Part shown: piece after piece, positions 15,852 through 25,342 of the stretch
How positions within the stretch are numbered: position 1 is the first letter of the stretch
Layout: the number at the start of each line of letters is the position of its first letter
NCBI GenBank assembly: GCA_947589225.1
Contig: CANQBC010000004.1
Coordinates: 61,233-125,232, forward strand
Direction of reading: 5' to 3'
Length of the DNA: 64,000 bases
Source of the DNA: an uncultured Oscillospiraceae bacterium
Lineage (GTDB): Bacteria; Bacillota; Clostridia; Oscillospirales; Oscillospiraceae
Translations under genes and position numbers: made by a program
Notes under the pieces: model-generated
Database searches by the model: none
The model's input: the letters and a program-made list of their open reading frames with translations, nothing else
Told to the model about the DNA's origin: nothing

Positions 15852-17342
15852 ATGATCGACGAAGCCGTATCCCAGCTCGTCACCTACGCCCTGCGGACAG
15901 GGCTTATTGAGGAATGTGAAAAAATCTGGGCCACCAACGCCGTTTTGGAGGTCCTGAAGCTGGACTCCTACGCCGATCCGGGGCGATCCTGGGGCGACAT
16001 TGACCTGGCCGCTGTGCTGGACGAGCTGACGCTGGACGCCTTTCAGCGCGGCGTCATCCCCGGCGACTCCACGGACTACCGGGACCTTCTGGACACCGCC
16101 CTCATGGGCAGGCTGACGCCCAGGCCGGCCCAGGTGGCCGCCCGCTTTCAGGAGCTGCGCCAGCGCAGCCCGCAGGAGGCCACAGACTGGTATTACAAAT
16201 TCTCTCAGGACACCAACTACATACGGCGCGACCGCATCGCCCGCGACCTGAAATGGACGGTGGACACCGCCTACGGGACGCTGGACATCACCGTGAATCT
16301 CTCAAAGCCGGAGAAGGACCCCAGGGCCATCGCGGCGGCGAAAACCATGCCCGCCTCCGCCTATCCCCGGTGCCAGCTGTGCGCGGAAAACGAGGGCTAC
16401 GCCGGCAGGCTCAACCATCCGGCGCGCCAGAACCACCGGGTGGTGCCCATCACCATCAACGGCTCCCCCTGGTTTTTGCAGTATTCGCCCTATGTTTACT
16501 ATAACGAGCACTGCATCTGCTTCAACCGCCAGCACGTCCCCATGAAGATCGACAGGGCGTGCTTTGGCAAACTTCTGGACTTTGTGGGCCAGTTCCCCCA
16601 CTACTTTGTGGGCTCCAACGCCGACCTGCCCATTGTGGGCGGATCCATTCTGGCCCACGACCACTTCCAGGGCGGGCGCTATGAGTTCCCCATGGAACGG
16701 GCGGGGATCGACACCCCCGTGGTGTTCCGGGGCTTTGAGGACGTATCCGCCGGGATCCTGCGCTGGCCCCTCTCCGTCATCCGCATACGCGGGGCAAAGC
16801 CCCAGCGGCTGGTGGAGCTGGCGGATCGCATCCTCACCGCGTGGCGGGGCTGGACCGACGAGAGCGCGTTCATCTACGCCGAGACCGACGGCACGCCCCA
16901 CAACACCATCACGCCCATCGCCCGCCGCAGAGGGACGGACTTTGAGCTGGATCTGGCGCTGCGCAACAACATCACCACCCCCGAGCACCCCCTGGGGCTT
17001 TTCCACCCCCACGAGGAGATCCACCACATCAAGAAGGAGAACATCGGCCTCATCGAGGTCATGGGCCTTGCCGTCCTCCCCTCGCGCCTGAAAGCGGAGC
17101 TTTCCGCCGTGGCGGACGCCCTTGTCTCCGGCGGCGACCTGACCGCCTCCCCCCTCACCGAAAAGCACGCGCTGTGGGCCGGGAAGCTGCGCTCAAGGTA
17201 CACCTTTACCCCAGAGAACGCCCTGGACATCGTCAAGCGGGAGGCCGGGCTAGTGTTCGCGAAGGGGCTTGAGCACTGCGGTGTCTTTGCGAAAAACGAC
17301 GCGGGCAGGGAGGCGTTTTTCAGGTTTGTCGCCTCAGTATAA
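15852..17342 (+). CDS. galT: Galactose-1-phosphate uridylyltransferase, class II
   Basis: 496 residues, the length of the Firmicutes GalT2 family. N-terminal domain starts MIDEAVSQLVTYALRTGLIE; the uridylyltransferase core includes CQLCAENEGYAGRLNHPARQ, the ANFNRQHVPM-type histidine region YNEHCICFNRQHVP, and ILAHDHFQGGRYEFPME, in which His-x-His is the nucleophile region. It completes the Leloir pathway by exchanging UMP between UDP-glucose and galactose 1-phosphate. RBS GAGGTGAT 7 bp upstream. Confidence 0.96.
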   Translation: MIDEAVSQLVTYALRTGLIEECEKIWATNAVLEVLKLDSYADPGRSWGDIDLAAVLDELTLDAFQRGVIPGDSTDYRDLLDTALMGRLTPRPAQVAARFQELRQRSPQEATDWYYKFSQDTNYIRRDRIARDLKWTVDTAYGTLDITVNLSKPEKDPRAIAAAKTMPASAYPRCQLCAENEGYAGRLNHPARQNHRVVPITINGSPWFLQYSPYVYYNEHCICFNRQHVPMKIDRACFGKLLDFVGQFPHYFVGSNADLPIVGGSILAHDHFQGGRYEFPMERAGIDTPVVFRGFEDVSAGILRWPLSVIRIRGAKPQRLVELADRILTAWRGWTDESAFIYAETDGTPHNTITPIARRRGTDFELDLALRNNITTPEHPLGLFHPHEEIHHIKKENIGLIEVMGLAVLPSRLKAELSAVADALVSGGDLTASPLTEKHALWAGKLRSRYTFTPENALDIVKREAGLVFAKGLEHCGVFAKNDAGREAFFRFVASV

Positions 17343-17378
17343 AATGGGCAAGTATACCATCAAATAATTTTTAAAGTT

Positions 17379-17404
17379 AAAGCCCGGTGATCTCACCGGG
17401 CTTT
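17379..17404. terminator. Bidirectional terminator after galT
   Basis: AAAGCCCGGTGA pairs with TCACCGGGCTTT around TC; A-rich before and TTT after. It also lies just beyond the minus-strand sensor gene stop at 17422. Confidence 0.85.
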
Positions 17405-17421
17405 AAGCGTCCTTCCCCCGT

Positions 17422-18492
17422 TCACATGTCAAGCCGTTTTTCGTATACGGACGAGTCCAACACGTCGGACAGCTGCAAAAGAAAGGCGGAGATGTCGTTT
17501 TTGTAGCTGGTATGAAGCTCCTTCGCCATATCGGGGTCGTTGCGGGGAAGGCTTACGGTGACGGCGGCGCCGTGGCCGTAGGTGCTCTCCATAACGGCGC
17601 TGCCGCCGTGCATAGCGGCTATCCGCCGGACGATGCCCAGCCCCAGGCCGGAACCGGCTCTGGGCTCCATATCCTGGGCCGAGGAGGCGTAAGCGGCAAA
17701 CACATCGCCCAGAAGCTCCGGCCGGACGCCGGGGCCGTTGTCCGACACGGTTATGGTGAGGTTGCGCCGGCCCCTTTTTACGGACACCGCCACATCGGCT
17801 CCACTTCCGGCGTATTTGATGGAGTTTGATAAAAGCTGCATCAGCATGATCTCCAAAAGCCTTCCGTCGGCCATAAACGGGACGGGCTCCCCGCCTCCCT
17901 CAAAGCGCACCTTTGGCTGCCCCTCCACCTCAAGGGACGCGACGGTGACGGCCACGTCCTCGGCCAGTATCCTCAGATCCAACGGCGACAGCCGCGGGGT
18001 GCTGTCAAGCCCACAGAAAACGCGGGCAAAGTTGTCGGCCATCCGTGCTATTATACAGGCGGACTTGTCGCTTTTTGCCACGTAGGGCAAAAGCCAGGGC
18101 CGCTCCTCCTCCGGGATCCGTTCCCCCAGAAGAGATATGGACGTGAACAGCGCGCCGATATCCGACCGGATATTTTCCGTAAACATGGTAAGCGCCCTCA
18201 GAGTACTGTCCGCGCCGGGCGCCACGGGGCTCAGCGTAAGGATCCTTGCGTCGCCGAAGTCCGAGGCGGAAGCTGTGTACTCCCGCCGCCTGTGCCGGAA
18301 AACGCCGGATACCGGCACGGGGCTCGGCGGCAAAAGGCCCGCGTCAAAAAGCTCCCCGGCCTGCCGCCCAACGGCCTCCTCCACCATAAGACGGCGGGCC
18401 GCCTGATTTTCGTATACCACATGGCCGCCCCGCACGGCAAAAACCGGCTCCGGCACAGTATCGAATGTCTCCAATATGTTTTTCCCGTTCAT
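17422..18492 (-). CDS. PAS/HATPase sensor protein lacking an evident phospho-acceptor His
   Basis: 356 residues from ATG 18492 (no strong Shine-Dalgarno; an in-frame TTG at 18522 is also possible). Residues 5-85 look like a PAS fold (FDTVPEPVFAVRGGHVVYEN). The dimerisation helices (TENIRSDIGALFTSISLLGE ...) have no His where HisKA proteins carry SHE-R-T-P. The ATPase domain is intact: N-box LMQLLSNSIKYA, G1 VSDNGPGV, G2 GSGLGLGIVRRI. There are no membrane segments and no adjacent response regulator. It may be a cytosolic orphan kinase with an atypical acceptor or a regulatory ATPase. Confidence 0.8.
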   Translation of the reverse strand: MNGKNILETFDTVPEPVFAVRGGHVVYENQAARRLMVEEAVGRQAGELFDAGLLPPSPVPVSGVFRHRRREYTASASDFGDARILTLSPVAPGADSTLRALTMFTENIRSDIGALFTSISLLGERIPEEERPWLLPYVAKSDKSACIIARMADNFARVFCGLDSTPRLSPLDLRILAEDVAVTVASLEVEGQPKVRFEGGGEPVPFMADGRLLEIMLMQLLSNSIKYAGSGADVAVSVKRGRRNLTITVSDNGPGVRPELLGDVFAAYASSAQDMEPRAGSGLGLGIVRRIAAMHGGSAVMESTYGHGAAVTVSLPRNDPDMAKELHTSYKNDISAFLLQLSDVLDSSVYEKRLDM

Positions 18493-19834
<1,342 letters not shown>

Positions 19835-19858
19835 TTCCCCCCCCAATACCGCACCCAT

Positions 19859-19888
19859 CCCCCGGAGCGAAAGCTCCGGGGGATTTTT
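19859..19888 (+). terminator. Terminator after gap
   Basis: CCCCCGGAGC (19859-19868), GAAA tetraloop, GCTCCGGGGG (19873-19882), then ATTTTT. Confidence 0.92.
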
Positions 19889-19894
19889 GCCCCC

Positions 19895-20026
19895 GCCCAG
19901 GCTGCAACCGTTCAGGCTCTTCCCTCGATCATAGCCTCCCTGCGGGAGCGGGGCTACACCTTCGCTTCGCTGACGCCGGAGGTAAAGCCGGTGGTCTTTG
20001 GGTACCGCTCTCCAAAATTTGAGTGA
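19895..20026 (+). pseudogene. C-terminal remnant of a polysaccharide deacetylase-like protein
   Basis: One frame reads AQAATVQALPSIIASLRERG, then YTFASLTPEVKPVVFGYR and a stop at 20024. This matches the C-terminal end of NodB-type polysaccharide deacetylases (TVEALPSII...L..RGY.F..L). No upstream part or start codon is present; the frame begins inside the gap terminator. It is a gene fragment stranded in the insert after gap. Confidence 0.6.
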
Positions 20027-20075
20027 CCCCGCGCCCCGCCGGGGGAATCCTTGAATCAGGTCTTTCACAAACTGA

Positions 20076-20103
20076 GTGCCCCGGAGCAAAAGCTCCGGGG
20101 CAC
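20076..20103. terminator. Second terminator-like hairpin after gap
   Basis: GTGCCCCGGAGC, AAAA, GCTCCGGGGCAC. The inner stem repeats the gap terminator design but no U-run follows, only CGAATAATAA. It lies between the remnant and the minus-strand RHH gene. Confidence 0.65.
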
Positions 20104-20126
20104 CGAATAATAAGTCCATGAGCCTC

Positions 20127-20321
20127 TCATTCGTCGATTTTCACGATTTCTACCGCCGCCTCCAGAAGAAGGTTAATCAACTCATTACGGGAGCGATTAG
20201 ACTGCACTGAGAGCAAATCCAGCTTTTCAATAAGCTCGTCCCTCATCCTGACAGAGACAATCTTATACCCGTCGTCTCCTCTTTTGGGATATTTCTTCTT
20301 GATCCGTATTTCTTCAGCCAT
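20127..20321 (-). CDS. Ribbon-helix-helix DNA-binding protein
   Basis: 64 residues from ATG 20321 (AGAGGTGG about 5 bp upstream). Basic N-terminus RIKKKYPKRGDDGYKI, beta strand SVRMRDELIEKLDLLSVQSN, then SRNELINLLLEAAVEIVKID. This is a MetJ/Arc-type fold as in CopG or antitoxin-like repressors. It is divergent from the membrane protein gene and an AT-rich inverted repeat between them (20389-20414) is a candidate operator. Confidence 0.85.
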   Translation of the reverse strand: MAEEIRIKKKYPKRGDDGYKIVSVRMRDELIEKLDLLSVQSNRSRNELINLLLEAAVEIVKIDE

Positions 20322-20347
20322 TTTAACCACCTCTATTATAGTTTATC

Positions 20348-20377
20348 TTGACAGAAGCGGTTTTTATATATTATAAT
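20348..20377 (+). promoter_or_regulatory. Promoter of the PH-domain-like membrane protein
   Basis: TTGACA (20348-20353), 18 bp, TATAAT (20372-20377). An inverted repeat TTATAACTATA / TATAGTTATAA follows at 20389-20414 with a 4-nt loop, well placed for repression by the divergent RHH protein. Confidence 0.75.
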
Positions 20378-20388
20378 TATATAGTAAC

Positions 20389-20414
20389 TTATAACTATAT
20401 TATTATAGTTATAA
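20389..20414. promoter_or_regulatory. AT-rich inverted repeat, candidate RHH operator
   Basis: TTATAACTATA (20389-20399) and TATAGTTATAA (20404-20414) are perfect complements. The site lies downstream of the -10 of the divergent gene. Confidence 0.55.
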
Positions 20415-20441
20415 GAATAAAAATAATGGATGGAGATATTT

Positions 20442-20960
20442 ATGGAAGAAAGAACTATTATTACGGCAATTCGTTCAAACGAATATCTGGAGGAAAGTAA
20501 CAGCAAGATGAAACAATCACTCTGGGGCGTATTGTTTCCTCTTCTGGGGCCACTTGCAATAATAATTTATTTAATTGCAGAAAACAAATCGTTTAGTGAT
20601 TTGGGTGTTGCGGCATATATCTTTTTCTTTGGAGGCTTAGCATTATCCATTTTTCTTTGGTTCTGCCACGATCAGCTGAAAAAGCAGGAAAGCGCAAGAC
20701 TTGAGAAAATCAAAGGAGCTTTGGATGCTCAAAGTCTCATTGTAACAGACCAACGCATTATTGGAAAAGCCGATGGCAAGAGCTTTTCCTTCAATTATGG
20801 CGAGATAAGTAAGGCCTACTCAACGAGGACAACAGGAAACGAGGCGGAGCTTGCAATAAGGCTGAAGAATGGGCAAATTATAAAGTTTCAATATGTTTTG
20901 AATATGCAGGATGTCATAACTTGCATCAACGATGCCATTGCACACCAACCGATTAATTGA
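20442..20960 (+). CDS. Two-TM protein with bacterial PH-like domain
   Basis: 172 residues from ATG 20442 (GGAG 7 bp upstream). Two hydrophobic helices (SLWGVLFPLLGPLAIIIYLI and VAAYIFFFGGLALSIFLWFC) precede a soluble domain, residues about 100-170: SLIVTDQRIIGKADGKSFSF, then YGEISKAYSTRTTGNEAELA. 'L-I-V-T-D-Q-R-I-I' and 'Y-G-E-I' are the pattern of bacterial PH domains (YdbS/YvbH type). Function unknown. It is AT-rich, unlike gap and glnS around it, consistent with transfer. Confidence 0.75.
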   Translation: MEERTIITAIRSNEYLEESNSKMKQSLWGVLFPLLGPLAIIIYLIAENKSFSDLGVAAYIFFFGGLALSIFLWFCHDQLKKQESARLEKIKGALDAQSLIVTDQRIIGKADGKSFSFNYGEISKAYSTRTTGNEAELAIRLKNGQIIKFQYVLNMQDVITCINDAIAHQPIN

Positions 20961-20969
20961 GCTATGCTC

Positions 20970-21006
20970 CATTGAGTACATGTACTCCGTCGACCACGCC
21001 GAGTAA
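20970..21006. repeat. Duplicate of the gap 3' end
   Basis: 36 of 37 bp identical to 19798-19834 including the TAA. It is followed by its own terminator. Not part of any coding frame here. Confidence 0.88.
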
Positions 21007-21392
21007 GCTCTCTCAAAAGCAAAAATTTCCCCTGGAGCGTAAGCTTCGGGGGAAATTTTTTATGTCAAAGGGGGTAGATCGCTCTGAGAGGATCGGGCGA
21101 TATGACCTCCTTTTCTAAGGGACGCGGGCCGCCCGGATGCGCGGCCCGCGTGGCATTATAAGGAAAAGAGCGCCCGTCGGGCGCTCTTTTCTTGTCCGCA
21201 TATTTCCCCTCGTTTCGCGCCGTCACGGCGGGGCTTGACATCGGCAGCGAGACGGCGCAGGGGGCCAGGGCCATAACCGGCAGGGAACTCATATTGCCGC
21301 CGGAGCGGAAGCGGCAGACGGCCGCCGCAACGGTAAGCGCCATGAAAACGCCGGTGAGGATCCGGTAGAGAACGCTCAGCCTCCTGTCCGGC
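21007..21392. other. Intergenic region between the gap insert and glnS
   Basis: Contains a terminator (21023-21062: CCCCTGGAGC / GCTTCGGGGG with T-run, plus strand), a GC hairpin (21124-21150, GCGGGCCGC / GCGGCCCGC) and the glnS terminator (AAAAGAGCGCCC / GGGCGCTCTTTT at 21164-21190). A minus-strand frame across it is not a convincing gene (see rejected list). Confidence 0.7.
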
Positions 21393-23057
21393 TCATTTTT
21401 TAAACCCGTCCTTCAACGCCACGGAGCGGTTGAAAACAAGCTCCCCCGGTTTTGAGTCCTTATCCAGGGTGAAATACCCCAGGCGCAGGAACTGGAAGTC
21501 ATCGCACGGCTGCGCCTCCGCCAGGGCCGCCTCGACCTTGCAGCCCTCCACCACCTCAAGGGAGGCGGGGTCGATGCAGGCGGTGAAATCCTCCGCCGCG
21601 TCGGGGTCTGGTACGGAGAAGAGGTTGGAGTAGAGCCGGATCTGGGCGTCCACGCACGTCCCGGCGTCCACCCAGTGGAGCGTCGCGCCCTTCACCTTGC
21701 GCCCGTCGGCGGGGTCCCCGCCCCTGGACTCCGGGTCGTAGGCGCAGTGGATGGCGGTCACGTTCCCGCTTTCGTCCTTGTCGCACCCGGTGCAGGTCAC
21801 GAGATACGCGCCCTTCAGGCGGCACTCCGGGCCGCCGGGGTAAAGGCGCTTATATTTGGGCGCCGGAACCTCCATGAAGTCCTCCCGCTCCACCCACAGC
21901 TCCCGCGAGAAGGAGACGGAGCGGACGCCGGCGTCCGGGTCGTTGGGGTTATTCTCCACCTCCACCGTCTCGGTCTTGCCCTCCGGGTAGTTGTCGATGA
22001 TCAGCTTCACCGGGCGCAGTACCGCCATCCGGCGGGGGGCGTGGACGTTCAGGTCGTCCCGGAGGCAGGACTCCAAGAGGGCGTACTCCACGGTGGAGGA
22101 GACCTTGGCCACGCCGATCTTGTCGGTGAAGGCGCGGATGGAGGCGGGGGTGTAGCCGCGCCGCCGGAGGCCGCACAGGGTGGGCATCCGGGGGTCGTCC
22201 CAGCCGGAGACCCAGCCCTCCTCCACCAGGCGGCGGAGCTTGCGCTTGCTCATGACGGTGTGGTCGATGCCCAGCCGCGCAAATTCGATCTGCCGGGGAT
22301 GTGAGGGCACGTCCGTGTTGTTGATGACCCAGTCGTAGAGGGGCCGGTGATCCTCATACTCCAGGGAACAAAGGGAGTGGGTGATGCCCTCCAGGGCGTC
22401 CTGGATGGGGTGGGCGAAGTCGTACATGGGGAAGATGCACCACTTCGTGCCCTGGCGGTGGTGCTCGATATACCGGATGCGGTAGAGCACAGGATCGCGC
22501 ATATTGAAGTTGCCGGAGGCAAGGTCGATCTTCGCCCGCAGGGTGTACTTCCCCTCCGGGAACTCGCCGTTTTTCATGCGCTCGAAGAGATCCAGGCTCT
22601 CCTCCACGGGCCGGTCGCGCCAGGGGGAGCGGGCGGGGGTGTTGGTGTCCCCCCGGTACTCACGAAACTGCTCGGGCGTCAGCTCGCACACGTAGGCCAG
22701 GCCCTTTTTGATGAGGCCGACGGCCAGCTCGTAGGTCTTTTCAAAGTAGTCCGAGCCGTAGAAAAACCGATCGTCCCAGTCGAAGCCCAGCCAGTGGATG
22801 TCCTCCTTGATGGCGTCCACGTACTCGGTGTCCTCCTTCGCGGGGTTGGTGTCGTCCATGCGGAGGTTGCAGATGCCGCCAAAGCGCTGGGCGGTGCCGA
22901 AGTCGATGCACAGGGCCTTGCAGTGGCCGATGTGCAAGTATCCGTTGGGTTCAGGCGGGAAGCGCGTGTGGACCCGCATCCCCTCAAACCGCCCGCCGGG
23001 GGCGATGTCCTCCGCCACAAAGGCTTCGATAAAATTGCGGCTTTCCATTTCAGCCAT
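21393..23057 (-). CDS. glnS: Glutaminyl-tRNA synthetase
   Basis: 554 residues, the length of E. coli GlnRS, from ATG 23057 (AAAGGAC upstream; residues before MAEMESRN are not conserved). Class I motifs: PPEPNGYLHIGHCKALCIDF (HIGH) near 38-57 and VMSKRKLRRLV (KMSKS) near 275. The C-terminal beta-barrel anticodon-binding region ends FNRSVALKDGFKK. It charges tRNA-Gln directly; many clostridia instead use GatCAB, so this lineage either has both or relies on GlnRS. Confidence 0.97.
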   Translation of the reverse strand: MAEMESRNFIEAFVAEDIAPGGRFEGMRVHTRFPPEPNGYLHIGHCKALCIDFGTAQRFGGICNLRMDDTNPAKEDTEYVDAIKEDIHWLGFDWDDRFFYGSDYFEKTYELAVGLIKKGLAYVCELTPEQFREYRGDTNTPARSPWRDRPVEESLDLFERMKNGEFPEGKYTLRAKIDLASGNFNMRDPVLYRIRYIEHHRQGTKWCIFPMYDFAHPIQDALEGITHSLCSLEYEDHRPLYDWVINNTDVPSHPRQIEFARLGIDHTVMSKRKLRRLVEEGWVSGWDDPRMPTLCGLRRRGYTPASIRAFTDKIGVAKVSSTVEYALLESCLRDDLNVHAPRRMAVLRPVKLIIDNYPEGKTETVEVENNPNDPDAGVRSVSFSRELWVEREDFMEVPAPKYKRLYPGGPECRLKGAYLVTCTGCDKDESGNVTAIHCAYDPESRGGDPADGRKVKGATLHWVDAGTCVDAQIRLYSNLFSVPDPDAAEDFTACIDPASLEVVEGCKVEAALAEAQPCDDFQFLRLGYFTLDKDSKPGELVFNRSVALKDGFKK

Positions 23058-23256
23058 AAACGGTCGTCCTTTCGGTGTGAGTGTATCAACAGGTAAACCC
23101 AATTATAACAAAAACGCCGCCAAAGTCAAGTGTTTCCCGGCCCCGGCGGGCGGCTTGACCCGGCGGGGCAAGGCGGCGGCGCCGCCATTGAAAAGGGAGA
23201 GCCAATGGCCCGGAAGAGATCCTCACAGGTCATTGGCTATTTCGTATGGAGTTTTG

Positions 23257-24849
23257 CTACGCTCCCAGCACGATCACATCGTCAAACCGGCGCAGTTTTT
23301 CCTCCGAAAACTGGTGAGACACAACAAGCAGCAGCTTCCCGGAGACGGACAGGAGCAGATCCTCGATCTTCTTTGCGGTGCCTTCGTCGAGATTGGCAAG
23401 CGGCTCGTCAAGGATCAGGACGTCCGTGTTCCGCAGCAGCGCCCGCGCCAGGCAAACGCGCTTTTTCTCGCCGCCGGAAAGATTCGCGCCGTTCTCCGTG
23501 ACGACGGTATCCAGCGACCGCCGATTGGCAAATCTGTCAAGGCCGAGACTATGCAGCATCTCTATGAGTTCTTCATCACGCACATGGCGGTACATCGTCA
23601 GGTTGTTTCTCAGCGTGTCGTGGAACAAAACCGCCTCCTGCCTCACAACGGTGATCGCCGAATAGGTTGACCCATACTCGGTGATAGGCGCCCCGTCAAC
23701 GGTGATCTGGCCGCTTGCAGCGTCATAATAGCGCAGAAGTAAATTGACGGCGGTGGTCTTTCCGCAGCCGCTGGGGCCCTTGATCAGATATTTTTTGCCT
23801 TTTTCCGCCGTGAAGGTAAAGTCCTTTAAAAGCGGGCGGTCATCGGTATATCCGAAGGAAACGCCGTCATAGCGGATTTCTCTCTCAACGCAGGGCAGAG
23901 AGTTCGTATTGGCGCCGCTGCCGCCTTGTGAAACGAACTGTTCCATAGCCGCGCAGGACGGCCGAATGGCGATAAGCTGTCGGATGATCTCCGCCAGAGA
24001 GATCAGCGGATAGGAGAGCTGGTCGATCATACCGATGGCGACAAAAAAATCCCCCGCAGAAAACTCTCCCGACAACACAAGCCATGTTGAACACGCAAGT
24101 ACGATAAAATACGAAAGGTACGAGATCAGCGTTGTGATGAGCTGCGCCGCCGCCCCCAAAACCGTATCCCGGAGAAGCTTGTCCATAGATAAAGCGTTGG
24201 ATTCATCGAACCTGGAGAGGATCTGCCCCTCGACGGAAAAATTCTTGATGATCTCAAAGCCGCTGAGCCAGTCGTTCACCTTTGCCAGATTTTCTTCCAC
24301 CGACTGGAAGTATTCGTCCGTCGCCTTTTGCAGGCGTTTTTCAATGAGCTTGGGGACGTACAGCGGCGTGGTCAAAAGCGCGATGGTGATGAGCGCGATC
24401 CTCCAGTCCAAAAGGAACAGGGCGACGCTGACACAGATGATTTTCAGCAGGATCTCCCACAGGAGGGGCAGCATCTGAAAATAGCGGGAGCGGATCATGT
24501 CGGCCTCGCCCGTGTATTTCGCCACATACTCCCCCTGCGGCTTTTCTTTGTACGCGACATAGTCCCGGCCAATGATGCCGGCGAAAATATCGCGTTTCAA
24601 AAGCCGAAGGCAGCCCACGGAAAATCGGTCGCTGAACCTTCTGTAGCCGTAATAGAAGAGCACCTCGCCAAGAATAAACCCGATCAGCAAAGCCGCGTAT
24701 TTGATGGCTGCCGCCGCGTCTCCTGCCAGCGCACGGTCCAGAACATCGCCCTTGAAAAATTGCAGCGCCACCGCGAAGGCCGTGCTGATGAGTACAAAAA
24801 CCAAAGCCCCTATATAATAGGCGCTGTTCCTGCGCAGATATTTCTTCAT
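23257..24849 (-). CDS. ABC exporter half-transporter (fused TM and ATPase)
   Basis: 530 residues. Six TM helices in the first 290 residues (YYIGALVFVLISTAFAVALQ onwards), then the ATPase: Walker A GPSGCGKTT near 352, signature LSGGEKKRVCLARAL near 455, Walker B DVLILDEPLANLDE and H-loop VVSHQF. As a type I exporter half-molecule it should homodimerise or pair with a partner; no partner is adjacent. The 5' leader has a peptide and mutually exclusive hairpins typical of antibiotic-inducible genes. A weak hairpin (AGCCAATG/CATTGGCT) follows the stop. Likely multidrug or antibiotic export; substrate unknown. Confidence 0.92.
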   Translation of the reverse strand: MKKYLRRNSAYYIGALVFVLISTAFAVALQFFKGDVLDRALAGDAAAAIKYAALLIGFILGEVLFYYGYRRFSDRFSVGCLRLLKRDIFAGIIGRDYVAYKEKPQGEYVAKYTGEADMIRSRYFQMLPLLWEILLKIICVSVALFLLDWRIALITIALLTTPLYVPKLIEKRLQKATDEYFQSVEENLAKVNDWLSGFEIIKNFSVEGQILSRFDESNALSMDKLLRDTVLGAAAQLITTLISYLSYFIVLACSTWLVLSGEFSAGDFFVAIGMIDQLSYPLISLAEIIRQLIAIRPSCAAMEQFVSQGGSGANTNSLPCVEREIRYDGVSFGYTDDRPLLKDFTFTAEKGKKYLIKGPSGCGKTTAVNLLLRYYDAASGQITVDGAPITEYGSTYSAITVVRQEAVLFHDTLRNNLTMYRHVRDEELIEMLHSLGLDRFANRRSLDTVVTENGANLSGGEKKRVCLARALLRNTDVLILDEPLANLDEGTAKKIEDLLLSVSGKLLLVVSHQFSEEKLRRFDDVIVLGA

Positions 24850-24856
24850 TTTAATT

Positions 24857-24931
24857 ATCCTTTCTATTGTTTCGTCTCCCGAAAACGATAGAAGGATAGA
24901 TCTTATTTCCTTCTATCGCTTAGAAGGAAAC
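24857..24931 (-). promoter_or_regulatory. Translational attenuator before the ABC exporter
   Basis: Four strands on the minus-strand RNA. Strand 1 (24921-24930, end of the leader peptide) pairs with strand 2 (24906-24915), 10 bp. Strand 2 (24908-24918) pairs alternatively with strand 3 (24886-24896), 11 bp. Strand 3 can also pair with strand 4 (24857-24867), which holds the exporter ribosome site AGAAAGGA, with one bulge. This is the ermC layout: 1:2 plus 3:4 hides the ribosome site, and ribosome stalling on strand 1 allows 2:3 and opens it. Confidence 0.75.
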
Positions 24932-24946
24932 ACGGCGTTTCACCAT
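24920..24946 (-). CDS. 8-residue leader peptide MVKRRVSF
   Basis: ATG at 24946 with GGGAGG 9 bp upstream; codons ATG GTG AAA CGC CGT GTT TCC TTC then TAA. The last codons form strand 1 of the attenuator. Lys-Arg-Arg fits the +X+ (Arg/Lys-any-Arg/Lys) motif known for macrolide-dependent ribosome arrest; drug specificity here is inference. Confidence 0.7.
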   Translation of the reverse strand: MVKRRVSF

Positions 24947-24978
24947 AGCGGCACACCTCCCGATGTCTCTTATTCTGA

Positions 24979-25007
24979 ATTATAGCATATATGATGTTCA
25001 AATACAA
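24979..25007 (-). promoter_or_regulatory. Promoter of the leader peptide-ABC exporter transcript
   Basis: Minus strand extended -10 TGCTATAAT (TATAAT at 24979-24984) with a weak -35 TTGTAT (25002-25007) at 17 bp. Confidence 0.7.
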
Positions 25008-25100
25008 CACGGCCGTTTCCCGGCGGGCGGCGGGGTGGCAAAGGGGGAATCGCAAACATAGTATATCACGACACAATCGGTCAGAAAGGACAGATCGTTT

Positions 25101-25331
25101 ATGGATAGATCACTTTTCTCCCTGCCGGAGGGCTCCGTGGGCGTGGTGCGCGCGATCGGCCTTGAGCGGGACGCCCGGCGCAGGCTCATGGATCTGGGGC
25201 TCACCGCCGGGGCAAGGGTGACGAGCCTCTTTTCAGCGCCCTCCGGGGATCCCCGGGCGTACATGGTGCGCGGCTCAGTCATCGCCCTCCGGCGTCAGGA
25301 CGCCGCGGCCGTGACCGTGGCGGGCGTATAG
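25101..25331 (+). CDS. feoA: FeoA-like ferrous iron transport accessory protein
   Basis: 76 residues, ATG 25101. SH3-like fold typical of FeoA: SLPEGSVGVVRAIGLERDAR, RLMDLGLTAGARVTSLFSAP, GSVIALRRQDAAAVTV. It lies 11 bp before feoB. It probably modulates FeoB GTPase or complex assembly at the membrane. No clear Fur box was seen upstream. Confidence 0.93.
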   Translation: MDRSLFSLPEGSVGVVRAIGLERDARRRLMDLGLTAGARVTSLFSAPSGDPRAYMVRGSVIALRRQDAAAVTVAGV

Positions 25332-25342
25332 GGGAGGCTCGC

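Noticed and set aside
21065..21343. Minus-strand frame starting MALTVAAAVCRFRSG downstream of glnS
   Set aside because: It runs through the glnS terminator hairpin, has no clear ribosome site and no recognisable domain; a short TM-like start could be a decayed gene but the support is too weak.
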